The notes under the pieces are model-generated. The model worked only from the letters and a program-made list of their open reading frames with translations, ran no database searches and was not told the origin of the DNA. The position numbers were made by a program, and so were the translations under genes. DNA of 19,374 bases from DATKQI01 sp035532755 (GTDB taxonomy: Bacteria > Pseudomonadota > Alphaproteobacteria > Acetobacterales > Acetobacteraceae), in NCBI GenBank assembly GCA_035532755.1, contig DATKQI010000291.1:1-19374 (forward strand), read 5' to 3'. This document shows positions 13,826 to 19,374 of the stretch, in pieces (position 1 is the stretch's first letter; each line of letters begins with the position of its first letter).

Positions 13826-15046
13826 ATGCCCGCGAACCCGCGCCGTGAGATCGTGTTCATCAACGCCGCCCACGGCCTCACCCATTACTGCCTGCTGATC
13901 CTGCCCACGGCGGTGCTGGCCATGGCCATCACGGGCGGGGCGTTCGGCGGCAGCTACGGCCCCATCCTCGCGCTCGCCACCGGCATGTTCTTGCTCTACG
14001 GCATCGGCGCGCTGCCGCAGGGGTGGCTCGCCGCCCGTCTTGGCCGCAAGACGCTGATGAGCACGTTCTTCCTCGGCACCGGCCTCTCGATGATGGCCAC
14101 CGGCCTCGCCACCGGCCCGGTGGGGCTGGCCGCCGGCCTCGCCACCATCGGCCTGTTCGCCGCGATCTACCACCCGATCGGCACCGCCATGCTGGTCGAT
14201 GCGGCCGGGGACCGGGTGGGGAGTGCGGTGGGCGTGAACGGCGTGTTCGGCAACCTCGGCACCGCCCTCGCCCCGGTCGTCACCGCCTTCCTCGCGGCCC
14301 ACGGCGGCTGGCGCATCGCCTTCATCGCCCCGGGGGCGCTGTGCACCACGATCGGCCTGTTCTGGCTGCGGGAGCGTGTGGTGAACCACGGCATGGCCGT
14401 GGGCGCGCGGCCGTTCCCCGCCATCCCGCCGGCGGTGGTGCGCCGGGCGATGGTCGTGCTGCTGCTCATCGCCGCCGTCTCCGGCCTCGTGTTCAACGCC
14501 TTCACCATCCTGCTGCCGAAGCTGATGGCCGAGCGGCTGGCCGGCAACACGTCCCTCCTGCCGCTGGTCGGCGCGCTCGCCTTCCTGGTCACGCTGTGCG
14601 GCGCGGCCACGCAGTTCACCGTGGGGCGGCATCTGGATCGCACCACGTTGAAGCGCGTGTTCCTGCCGATGGCGTTCACCATGGTGGCGGCACTGGCCGC
14701 CCTGTCCTTCGCGCGCGGCTGGCTCGCGCTGCCGGTGGCGGGCCTCGTCGCCGCCTCGGTGTTCGGGCAGGTGACGGTGAACGAGACGATGACGGCGCGC
14801 TACATTTCGCCGCCCATGCGCGCGCGAATGTATTCGGTGCGCTTCTTCGTCGGCTTCCTCGGCGCCACCGTCGCCGCCCCGCTGGTGGGCTTCCTCGACC
14901 AGCGCACCGGCAGCGTCGCCGCCGTCACGCTGGTGCTGGCCGCGTTCGGCCTGGTCACGCTGGGCTGCGCGCTCGCCTTCCCGGACAGGCCGGAGGAGTT
15001 GCGGCCGCTGGCCGCGGCGCCAGGAGCCCTGGCGGCGGCCGAGTAG
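13826..15046 (+). CDS. MFS transporter, fosmidomycin-resistance-like
   Basis: This is a 406-residue inner-membrane major facilitator with about 12 hydrophobic helices. The start at 13826 is chosen because GGAAGGA precedes it and the protein opens MPANPRREIVFINAAHGLTHY, whose early HGLTHY motif lies at the front of helix 1. Loop 2-3 has the MFS signature as GWLAARLGRKT. The segment YHPIGTAMLVDAAGDRVGSAVGVNG strongly recalls the Fsr fosmidomycin-resistance branch. An in-frame ATG at 13769 that overlaps the previous stop is the alternative start. Substrate is unknown, and a general drug or metabolite exporter is the safe call. It is probably cotranscribed with the HugZ-like gene. Confidence 0.85.
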   Translation: MPANPRREIVFINAAHGLTHYCLLILPTAVLAMAITGGAFGGSYGPILALATGMFLLYGIGALPQGWLAARLGRKTLMSTFFLGTGLSMMATGLATGPVGLAAGLATIGLFAAIYHPIGTAMLVDAAGDRVGSAVGVNGVFGNLGTALAPVVTAFLAAHGGWRIAFIAPGALCTTIGLFWLRERVVNHGMAVGARPFPAIPPAVVRRAMVVLLLIAAVSGLVFNAFTILLPKLMAERLAGNTSLLPLVGALAFLVTLCGAATQFTVGRHLDRTTLKRVFLPMAFTMVAALAALSFARGWLALPVAGLVAASVFGQVTVNETMTARYISPPMRARMYSVRFFVGFLGATVAAPLVGFLDQRTGSVAAVTLVLAAFGLVTLGCALAFPDRPEELRPLAAAPGALAAAE

Positions 15047-15121
15047 CCCCCCCGTTTCCCGCAACCCGGCCATCGGCTTCGTGTCTTTCAAAACCCGCGC
15101 CCGGATGCCACATCCTGCTCC

Positions 15122-15760
15122 ATGAACCGTCGCGCGCTTCTCGCCCTGCTTCCCGCCTTGGCCGCCGCCGGCTTCGCCGCGCCCGCCATCGCGCAAACCC
15201 CGCCCGCGCTCTCCCCGCAGGATCAGGCGGACATAGCGCGGGTGCAGACCTACCTGAACGGCATCCGCACGCTGAAGGCGCAGTTCCTGCAGATCGCGCC
15301 CGATGGCTCGACCAGCGGCGGCACCGCGTGGCTGGACCGGCCGGGCCGGATGCGCTTCCAGTACGATCCGCCGACGCGGCTGCTGCTGGTCGCCGGCCAC
15401 GGGCTGCTGGTCTATCACGACTACCAACTGGACCAGACGACCAACCTGTTCCTCTCCGCCACCCCGCTCGGCCTGCTGCTGCAAGCCAATCTGCAACTCT
15501 CCGGCGACGTGACGGTGACGCACGTGCAGCGGGACCCCGGGCAGATCCAGCTCACCCTGGTGCGCACGAAGAACCCCGGCCAGGGCAGTCTGACATTGGT
15601 CTTCGCCGACCACCCGCTGGCGCTGCGCCAATGGATCGTGCTGGATGCGCAAGGCAGGCAGACGCGGGTGAGCCTCTACAACGCCGAACTCGGCGGCACC
15701 TTCAAGCAGAGCCTGTTCAAATACGTCCCGCCGCTGAACACCGGGGGCGGGAATGGGTAG
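15122..15760 (+). CDS. lolA: Outer-membrane lipoprotein carrier LolA family
   Basis: This 212-residue periplasmic protein has a signal peptide (MNRR, a hydrophobic core, AIAQ cleavage region near residue 25). The LolA half-barrel pattern follows: an N-terminal helix VQTYLNGIRTLKAQFLQIAP, GGTAWLDRPGRMRFQYDPP, then repeated amphipathic strands, and DAQGRQTRVSLYNAE near the end. LolA picks up lipoproteins from the LolCDE exporter and passes them to the outer membrane. There is no ribosome-binding site before the ATG; instead GGATG-CCA-CATCC (15103-15115) forms a small hairpin there. In many alphaproteobacteria lolA is next to ftsK and xthA. Here xthA appears only 1.8 kb downstream, after two unrelated genes. 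Confidence 0.87.
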   Translation: MNRRALLALLPALAAAGFAAPAIAQTPPALSPQDQADIARVQTYLNGIRTLKAQFLQIAPDGSTSGGTAWLDRPGRMRFQYDPPTRLLLVAGHGLLVYHDYQLDQTTNLFLSATPLGLLLQANLQLSGDVTVTHVQRDPGQIQLTLVRTKNPGQGSLTLVFADHPLALRQWIVLDAQGRQTRVSLYNAELGGTFKQSLFKYVPPLNTGGGNG

Positions 15761-15828
15761 GTTTTTGCAAAAGACCGCAAAACCCCCTTCATATTCCTGC
15801 CATAATGAAGGATGATGCACTGCATCAT
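15760..15828 (+). promoter_or_regulatory. Three abutting inverted repeats over the lolA-puuD junction (candidate structured leader)
   Basis: Repeat A pairs GGTTTTTGC (15760-15768) with GCAAAACC (15777-15784), with one bulged T. Repeat B pairs CCTTCAT (15786-15792) with ATGAAGG (15805-15811). Repeat C is ATGATGCA-C-TGCATCAT (15812-15828), perfect with a 1-nt centre. They follow each other almost without gaps in an A/T-richer patch. Repeat B buries the AAGG ribosome-binding site; repeat C buries two ATG codons and reaches the third. No U-run follows repeat A, so it is not a classic terminator. The structure is seen in sequence; a role in translational control is inferred. Confidence 0.45.
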
Positions 15829-16624
15829 GAAGCCGCTGGTGGGCATTTCCTGCTGCTCCAAGCAATTCGGCATCTTCGGAACGCCGAACCACGCCGCGTC
15901 TGACACCTATATCCGCGCCGTCGATCTGGTTGTGGGCGGCGTGCCGGTGCTGGTGCCCGCGAACGGGGAGCAGGCGGATGTGGCCACCCTCGTCTCCCGG
16001 CTGGACGGCATCATCCTCACCGGCAGCCGCTCCAACGTGCAGCCCAGCCTGTACGACGGCCCGCCGCACCAGGAAGGCACCCCGGAAGACCCCTGGCGCG
16101 ACGGCACCACGCTGCCGCTGATCCGCGCGGCCATCGCCGCCGGCGTTCCCCTGCTCGCGATCTGCCGCGGCTTGCAGGAGCTGAACGTCGCCCTTGGCGG
16201 CAGCCTGCACCAGCGCTTGCAGGACCTGCCCGGCCATATCGACCATTCCACCCCGCTGCAGCCCTCCGCCAAGGTCCGCACCGGCAAGGCGCACACGGTG
16301 CGCATCATCCCCGGCACCTGGCTGCACCGCCTCGCGGGGGCGACGACGATTGCCGTCAATTCCCTGCACAACCAGGGCATCGACCGCCTGGCCCCCGGCC
16401 TCGTCGCCGAAGCCACCGCGCCGGATGGCACGATCGAAGCCGTGCGCGTGCTGCCCGCCCCCGCCGGCCCGGCCCGCGGCTTCGCCGTGGGGTTGCAATG
16501 GCACCCGGAGTACGATTTCGAGACGGATGCGCTCTCGCGCGCGGTGTTCAAGACGTTCGGGGCGGCGGTGGCGGATCGGATCGCGGTTGGGGGACGGTCT
16601 CGGCTGGCGGCGGTGGCGGATTGA
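15812..16624 (+). CDS. puuD: Class I glutamine amidotransferase-like hydrolase (PuuD-type gamma-glutamyl-GABA hydrolase)
   Basis: This 270-residue cytoplasmic hydrolase has a class I amidotransferase-like fold. The catalytic triad is Cys118 (LLAICRGLQELNVALGG), His231 and Glu233 (GLQWHPEYDF). The opening KPLVGISCC with DTYIRAV, GGVPVLVP, and the segment LTGSRSNVQPSLY are typical of the gamma-glutamyl-GABA hydrolase branch, which releases GABA from the glutamylated intermediate of putrescine breakdown. Other putrescine genes are not present, so the substrate is uncertain. Three in-frame ATGs (15812, 15815, 15827) compete; 15827 gives the family-like start MKPLVGIS and lies 14 nt after AAGGA. 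All three lie in or at the edge of a perfect inverted repeat. Confidence 0.85.
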   Translation: MMHCIMKPLVGISCCSKQFGIFGTPNHAASDTYIRAVDLVVGGVPVLVPANGEQADVATLVSRLDGIILTGSRSNVQPSLYDGPPHQEGTPEDPWRDGTTLPLIRAAIAAGVPLLAICRGLQELNVALGGSLHQRLQDLPGHIDHSTPLQPSAKVRTGKAHTVRIIPGTWLHRLAGATTIAVNSLHNQGIDRLAPGLVAEATAPDGTIEAVRVLPAPAGPARGFAVGLQWHPEYDFETDALSRAVFKTFGAAVADRIAVGGRSRLAAVAD

Positions 16625-16887
16625 TTTCCCTTGCGTTTGGAGCCTAACTAAGAAGGCGGTTAGAGTTTCGCCGATCGTGTTTTCCGATCGAACTGTAAAT
16701 CTGCCTGTGCGAGCGGGTTCAAGGCAGCAGTGATCGGCGCCTATTCATGGAGATGGCCGATAGCGTCATCAGGACGATGCGTTAGCAATGGAGTTGGGGT
16801 AACCGCATCACTCCCCACGTTCCTCCCCTTAACGCCGCCCCCCAACCCCTATAACCTCCGCCGGCCCTCCCCCGCGCAGGATCCCTC
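16625..16887. other. Intergenic stretch, visibly less GC-rich, no gene recognised
   Basis: These 263 nt separate the PuuD-like gene from the FAH-family gene. They contain a CTAAC/GTTAG inverted repeat (16644-16648 and 16659-16663) and two copies of CCGATCG (16671-16677 and 16684-16690). Several stop codons interrupt every frame that runs on from the flanking genes. The composition contrasts with the GC-rich genes on both sides, which could mean a decayed insertion or a long regulatory region. No promoter, tRNA or transposase fragment could be supported. Confidence 0.4.
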
Positions 16888-17574
16888 ATGTCCGATTTCG
16901 TCATCGCCCCGCCCGTCACCGCCGCCGTGCCCGTTCTTGGCGGCGGCGCCTTCCCGGTACGGCGCATCTTCTGCGTCGGCCGCAACTACGCCGCCCACAC
17001 GCGCGAGATGGGCGGAGACCCCCCGCGGGAGGCGCCGTTCTTCTTCATGAAGCCGGCCGATGCCCTGGTCGTCGCCGGCGCGCCAATGCCCTACCCGCCG
17101 ATGACGCAGGACCTGCATCACGAGATGGAACTGGTCGTCGCGCTGGGCACCGGCGGGGCCGACATCGCCGAGGCCGATGCGCTCAGCCACGTCTGGGGCT
17201 ACGCCGCGGGCCTGGACATGACGCGGCGGGACCTCCAGGGCCAGGCCAAGAAGGAAGGCAAGCCGTGGGACATGGGCAAGGGCTTCGACCACGGCGCCCC
17301 CATCGGCGAACTCGCCCCCGCCGCCCGCATCGGCCATCCGGAGAAGGGCACCATCGAGCTGAAGGTGAACGGGGCGGTGCGACAAAGCTCGGACCTGTCG
17401 AAGATGATCTGGTCGGTGCCGGAAACCATCGCCTATCTCTCCCGCCTCGTCCGCCTCGCCCCGGGGGACCTCATCTTCACCGGCACGCCCGAAGGGGTCG
17501 CCGCCACGGTGCGCGGGGACCTGCTGGAAGGCCGGGTCGAGGGCGTGGGCAGCGTTTCCGTGCGGATCGGCTGA
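16888..17574 (+). CDS. Fumarylacetoacetate hydrolase-family protein (fumarylpyruvate hydrolase-like)
   Basis: This 228-residue metal-dependent hydrolase has the FAH fold. Conserved features are IFCVGRNYAAH (27-37), FFFMKPADAL (51-60), the metal ligands HHEMELVVALG (77-87, Glu79 and Glu81), Asp110 in AAGLDMTRRDLQ, the KGFDHGAPIG segment, and FTGTPEGVAA near the C-terminus. Members cleave C-C bonds in acylpyruvates such as fumarylpyruvate, or decarboxylate oxaloacetate. The GRNYAAH and WDMGKGFD features suit the short fumarylpyruvate/acylpyruvase branch. AGGA lies about 9 nt before the ATG. The exonuclease III gene begins 4 nt after its stop, so the two form an operon. Exact substrate is unknown. 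Confidence 0.88.
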   Translation: MSDFVIAPPVTAAVPVLGGGAFPVRRIFCVGRNYAAHTREMGGDPPREAPFFFMKPADALVVAGAPMPYPPMTQDLHHEMELVVALGTGGADIAEADALSHVWGYAAGLDMTRRDLQGQAKKEGKPWDMGKGFDHGAPIGELAPAARIGHPEKGTIELKVNGAVRQSSDLSKMIWSVPETIAYLSRLVRLAPGDLIFTGTPEGVAATVRGDLLEGRVEGVGSVSVRIG

Positions 17575-17578
17575 TCCC

Positions 17579-18388
17579 ATGGCCCGGCCCCTCCGCATTG
17601 CCACCTGGAACATCAACTCCCTGCGGCTGCGCCAGGGCCTGCTGAAAAGCCTCGTGGCCGCCCTGAAGCCGGATGTGATCTGCCTGCAGGAAACCAAGGT
17701 GCCGGACCCGCTGTTCCCCGAGGAACTGCCCGCCGCCGTGGGCTACCCGCATGCCGCCTGGCGCGGGATGAAGGGCTACAACGGTGTGGCCATCCTCTCC
17801 CGCCTGCCCATCGCCCCGCATGCCGACACGCGGGACTGGTGCGGCAAGCAGGATTGCCGGCACCTTGCGGTGGATGTCGATGCGCCGGGCGGGGCGGTCA
17901 CGGTGCATAATTTCTACGTCCCGGCGGGCGGAGACATCCCGGACCCGAAGGCCAACCCGAAATTCGCCCACAAGCTCGATTTCGTGGCCGAAGCGGCGGA
18001 CTGGTTCGCCCAGCGTGCGCACCTCGCCCGCACCGTGCTGGTGGGGGACCTCAACATCGCCCCGCTGGAGCACGATGTCTGGAACCACAAACAGCTGCTC
18101 GGCATCGTCTCCCACACCCCGCCGGAAACCGCGGGGCTCACGGCATGGCGGGAAACCTGCTTCACCGATGCGGTGCGCCACTTCGTGCCGGAGCCGCAGA
18201 AGCTGTTCACGTGGTGGAGCTACCGCAACCGCGATTGGCGCGCCTCGGACCGCGGCCGGCGGCTCGATCACGTCTGGGTCAGCCGGGACCTCACGGGCGC
18301 GCTGAAGCGGCAGACGATCCTGAAGGACGCGCGGGACTGGGCGCAAACCTCGGACCATGTGCCCGTCTGCGTGGAACTGGCGCTGTAG
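17579..18388 (+). CDS. xthA: Exodeoxyribonuclease III (AP endonuclease)
   Basis: This 269-residue enzyme of base-excision repair cuts DNA at abasic sites and degrades 3' ends. Every hallmark of the family is present: ATWNINSLR (Asn11), ICLQETK (metal-binding Glu38), GYNGVAILS, NFYVPAGG (Tyr113), VGDLNIAP (Asp157 and Asn159), RLDHVWVS (Asp230) and the terminal TSDHVPV (Asp259-His260). The DWCGKQDCRH insertion is common in alphaproteobacteria, as I recall. The start follows the FAH-family stop by 4 nt with no separate strong ribosome-binding site, suggesting coupling. Length is normal. Confidence 0.95.
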   Translation: MARPLRIATWNINSLRLRQGLLKSLVAALKPDVICLQETKVPDPLFPEELPAAVGYPHAAWRGMKGYNGVAILSRLPIAPHADTRDWCGKQDCRHLAVDVDAPGGAVTVHNFYVPAGGDIPDPKANPKFAHKLDFVAEAADWFAQRAHLARTVLVGDLNIAPLEHDVWNHKQLLGIVSHTPPETAGLTAWRETCFTDAVRHFVPEPQKLFTWWSYRNRDWRASDRGRRLDHVWVSRDLTGALKRQTILKDARDWAQTSDHVPVCVELAL

Positions 18389-18422
18389 CGCCCACTTACC
18401 TCCCCGGCACCGGAACGCATCA

Positions 18423-19058
18423 TTGACCCAGGGCATCGTCGCCTCGCTCGCCGCCTTCATCATCGCCACCATCTCGGCCGGCGGCTACCTCGGCATCGTG
18501 GCGCTGATGACGATCGAATCCGCCTGCATCCCGCTGCCCTCCGAAATCATCATGACCTTCTCGGGCTATCTCGCGTTCACCGGCCGGTTCAACCTGTTCC
18601 TGGTGGCCACCGCCGGGGCGATCGGCTGCAACGTCGGCTCGGCCATCGCCTATGCAGTGGGCAATTTCGGCGGCCGCCCGGCGGTGCTGCGCTGGGGCCG
18701 CTACGTGCTGCTGAGTGCTGCGGAGCTGGACCGGGTGGAGCGGTATTTCGCCCGCTTCGGCTCCATCACCGTTCTCGTCGCGCGGCTGCTGCCGGTGGTG
18801 CGCACCTTCATCGCGCTGCCGGCCGGCATCGCCCGCATGCCGCAATGGCGTTTCCACATCTACACCTTCGTCGGCTCCTGGCCGTTCTGCTTCCTGCTCG
18901 CCTTCATCGGCATGAAGCTCGGCCAGAAATGGGACAGCGATCCGCGGCTGCGTGCGGTGATGAGCCGGCTTGATCTCGTGGTCCTCGCCGTTCTGGTGCT
19001 GGGCTTCGCATGGTTCGTCTGGAATCGCTGGCGCCACCGCCGGCGCCCGACCCAATAG
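18423..19058 (+). CDS. DedA-family membrane protein (VTT domain)
   Basis: This 211-residue inner-membrane protein is of the DedA/SNARE-associated family, implicated in lipid flipping and membrane homeostasis. The signature ESACIPLPSEIIMTFSGYLA lies near the N-terminus. GCNVGSAIAYAVGNFGG and VARLLPVVRTFIALPAGIARMP are the conserved reentrant-loop and arginine motifs, and about four to five helices follow the usual topology. The start is set at a TTG (18423), because the only upstream ATG in this frame (18357) lies inside xthA and adds a non-family Trp/Pro/Arg-rich leader. It is 34 nt after xthA and 2 nt before the next gene. The start choice is less certain than the gene. Confidence 0.88.
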   Translation: MTQGIVASLAAFIIATISAGGYLGIVALMTIESACIPLPSEIIMTFSGYLAFTGRFNLFLVATAGAIGCNVGSAIAYAVGNFGGRPAVLRWGRYVLLSAAELDRVERYFARFGSITVLVARLLPVVRTFIALPAGIARMPQWRFHIYTFVGSWPFCFLLAFIGMKLGQKWDSDPRLRAVMSRLDLVVLAVLVLGFAWFVWNRWRHRRRPTQ

Positions 19059-19060
19059 GA

Positions 19061-19374
19061 ATGGCCCCGCCCGGCCCGCGCCTCGCGCTGCGGATCGCCC
19101 GGCGGGAGATGCGCGGCGGCCTGCGCGGGCTGCGCATCGTGCTTGCCTGCCTTGCCCTCGGCGTCGCGGTCATCGCCGCCGTCGGCTCGCTGCGCGCCTC
19201 CATTGCCGGGGGGCTCGCGCAGGATGGCCGGCGCATCCTGGGCGGGGATCTCTCGGTCGAAACCGGCTCCGCCCTGCTGCCCGCCGCGCTCGATGCGTGG
19301 TTGCGCGCGCGCGGGGCGCGCCTCTCTCATGTCGTGCAGTTCCGCTCCATGCTGCGCGCGCCCGGCCATCGCAG
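19061..19374 (+). CDS. YbbP-like ABC transporter permease, N-terminal part (runs off right edge)
   Basis: The frame opens at 19061, 2 nt after the DedA stop, and stays open to the right edge (104 codons). It begins MAPPGPRLALRIARREMRGG, followed by one membrane helix (IVLACLALGVAVIAAVGSL) and then LRASIAGGLAQDGRRILGGDLSVE. This is the characteristic start of the large FtsX-like permeases of the YbbP type, which work with a YbbA ATPase. They are linked to export or processing of lipids or envelope components. AATAGGA directly upstream is a weak ribosome-binding site. Only about one eighth of the expected protein is visible. Confidence 0.8.
   Translation, partial: MAPPGPRLALRIARREMRGGLRGLRIVLACLALGVAVIAAVGSLRASIAGGLAQDGRRILGGDLSVETGSALLPAALDAWLRARGARLSHVVQFRSMLRAPGHR

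Noticed and set aside
15760..15787. Rho-independent terminator after lolA
   Set aside because: The A/T-containing hairpin overlaps the stop codon, but it is followed by CCCCC and not by a U-run.
15765..15806. TTGCAA and CATAAT as a promoter for the PuuD-like gene
   Set aside because: The two hexamers are 30 nt apart, which is far outside normal -35/-10 spacing; CATATT at a 19-nt spacing is a poor alternative.
13781..16504. Minus-strand open frame of 907 codons across the MFS, lolA and puuD genes
   Set aside because: It spans three well-supported genes on the other strand and is extremely Gly/Arg/His/Gln-rich; a GC-driven artefact.
16711..16735. GGTTCAA resembling a tRNA T-loop
   Set aside because: The flanking bases cannot form the 5-bp T stem and no acceptor or anticodon arm is present.
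16625..16887. Possible decayed insertion sequence in the low-GC gap
   Set aside because: Only a 5-bp inverted repeat and a 7-bp repeat are visible; no transposase fragment, target duplication or recognisable terminal repeat was found.

Overview
The window is a GC-rich stretch of bacterial chromosome. The best fit is an alphaproteobacterium, probably of the Acetobacteraceae. This is inferred from the ChvG/ChvI-type two-component pair close to a short HprK, RapZ, EIIA, HPr and EI cluster, from a Rhodobacter-like polyol ABC operon, and from base composition. No rRNA, tRNA, CRISPR array or intact insertion sequence is visible.

Layout. (1) Bases 1-567 are less GC-rich. They hold the N-terminal part of a phage tail-like protein on the minus strand, running off the left edge, and a doubtful small hydrophobic ORF. 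(2) Bases 568-4446 (+) are a polyol uptake and oxidation operon: a SmoE-type binding protein, two permeases and an SDR polyol dehydrogenase. No ATPase subunit is present. A ModE-type DNA-binding protein without a ligand domain follows at 4492-4857. (3) Bases 4861-8832 (-) are a regulatory phosphotransferase operon, hprK-rapZ-EIIA-ptsH-ptsI, with overlapping or nearly touching genes and no sugar-transporting EIIB or EIIC. (4) Bases 8914-10479 hold a PLP-dependent threonine/serine dehydratase (+) and a less GC-rich orphan gene (-) resembling 'putative adhesin' Stv-type proteins. (5) Bases 10607-12981 (-) are a ChvI/ChvG-type response regulator and histidine kinase. (6) Bases 13062-15046 (+) hold a HugZ-like flavin/heme-fold protein and an MFS exporter. 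(7) Bases 15122-18388 (+) hold LolA, a class I glutamine amidotransferase-like (PuuD-type) hydrolase, a FAH-family hydrolase and exonuclease III. (8) Bases 18423-19374 (+) hold a DedA-family membrane protein and the start of a YbbP-like ABC permease cut by the right edge.

How it works together. EI passes phosphate from PEP to HPr His37 and then to EIIA His9. HprK would modify HPr Ser68, so the relay looks like a sensor of energy or carbon state, and the nearby ChvG/ChvI pair is often its genomic companion. The polyol operon is a separate catabolic unit.

No obviously new multi-gene system stands out. The strongest leads are three abutting inverted repeats that would fold over the ribosome-binding site and start codons of the PuuD-like gene (15760-15828), the orphan SAHGG/CxxC gene (9844-10479) between chvG and hprK, a perfect 14-bp palindrome in front of the polyol operon, and the missing ATPase.
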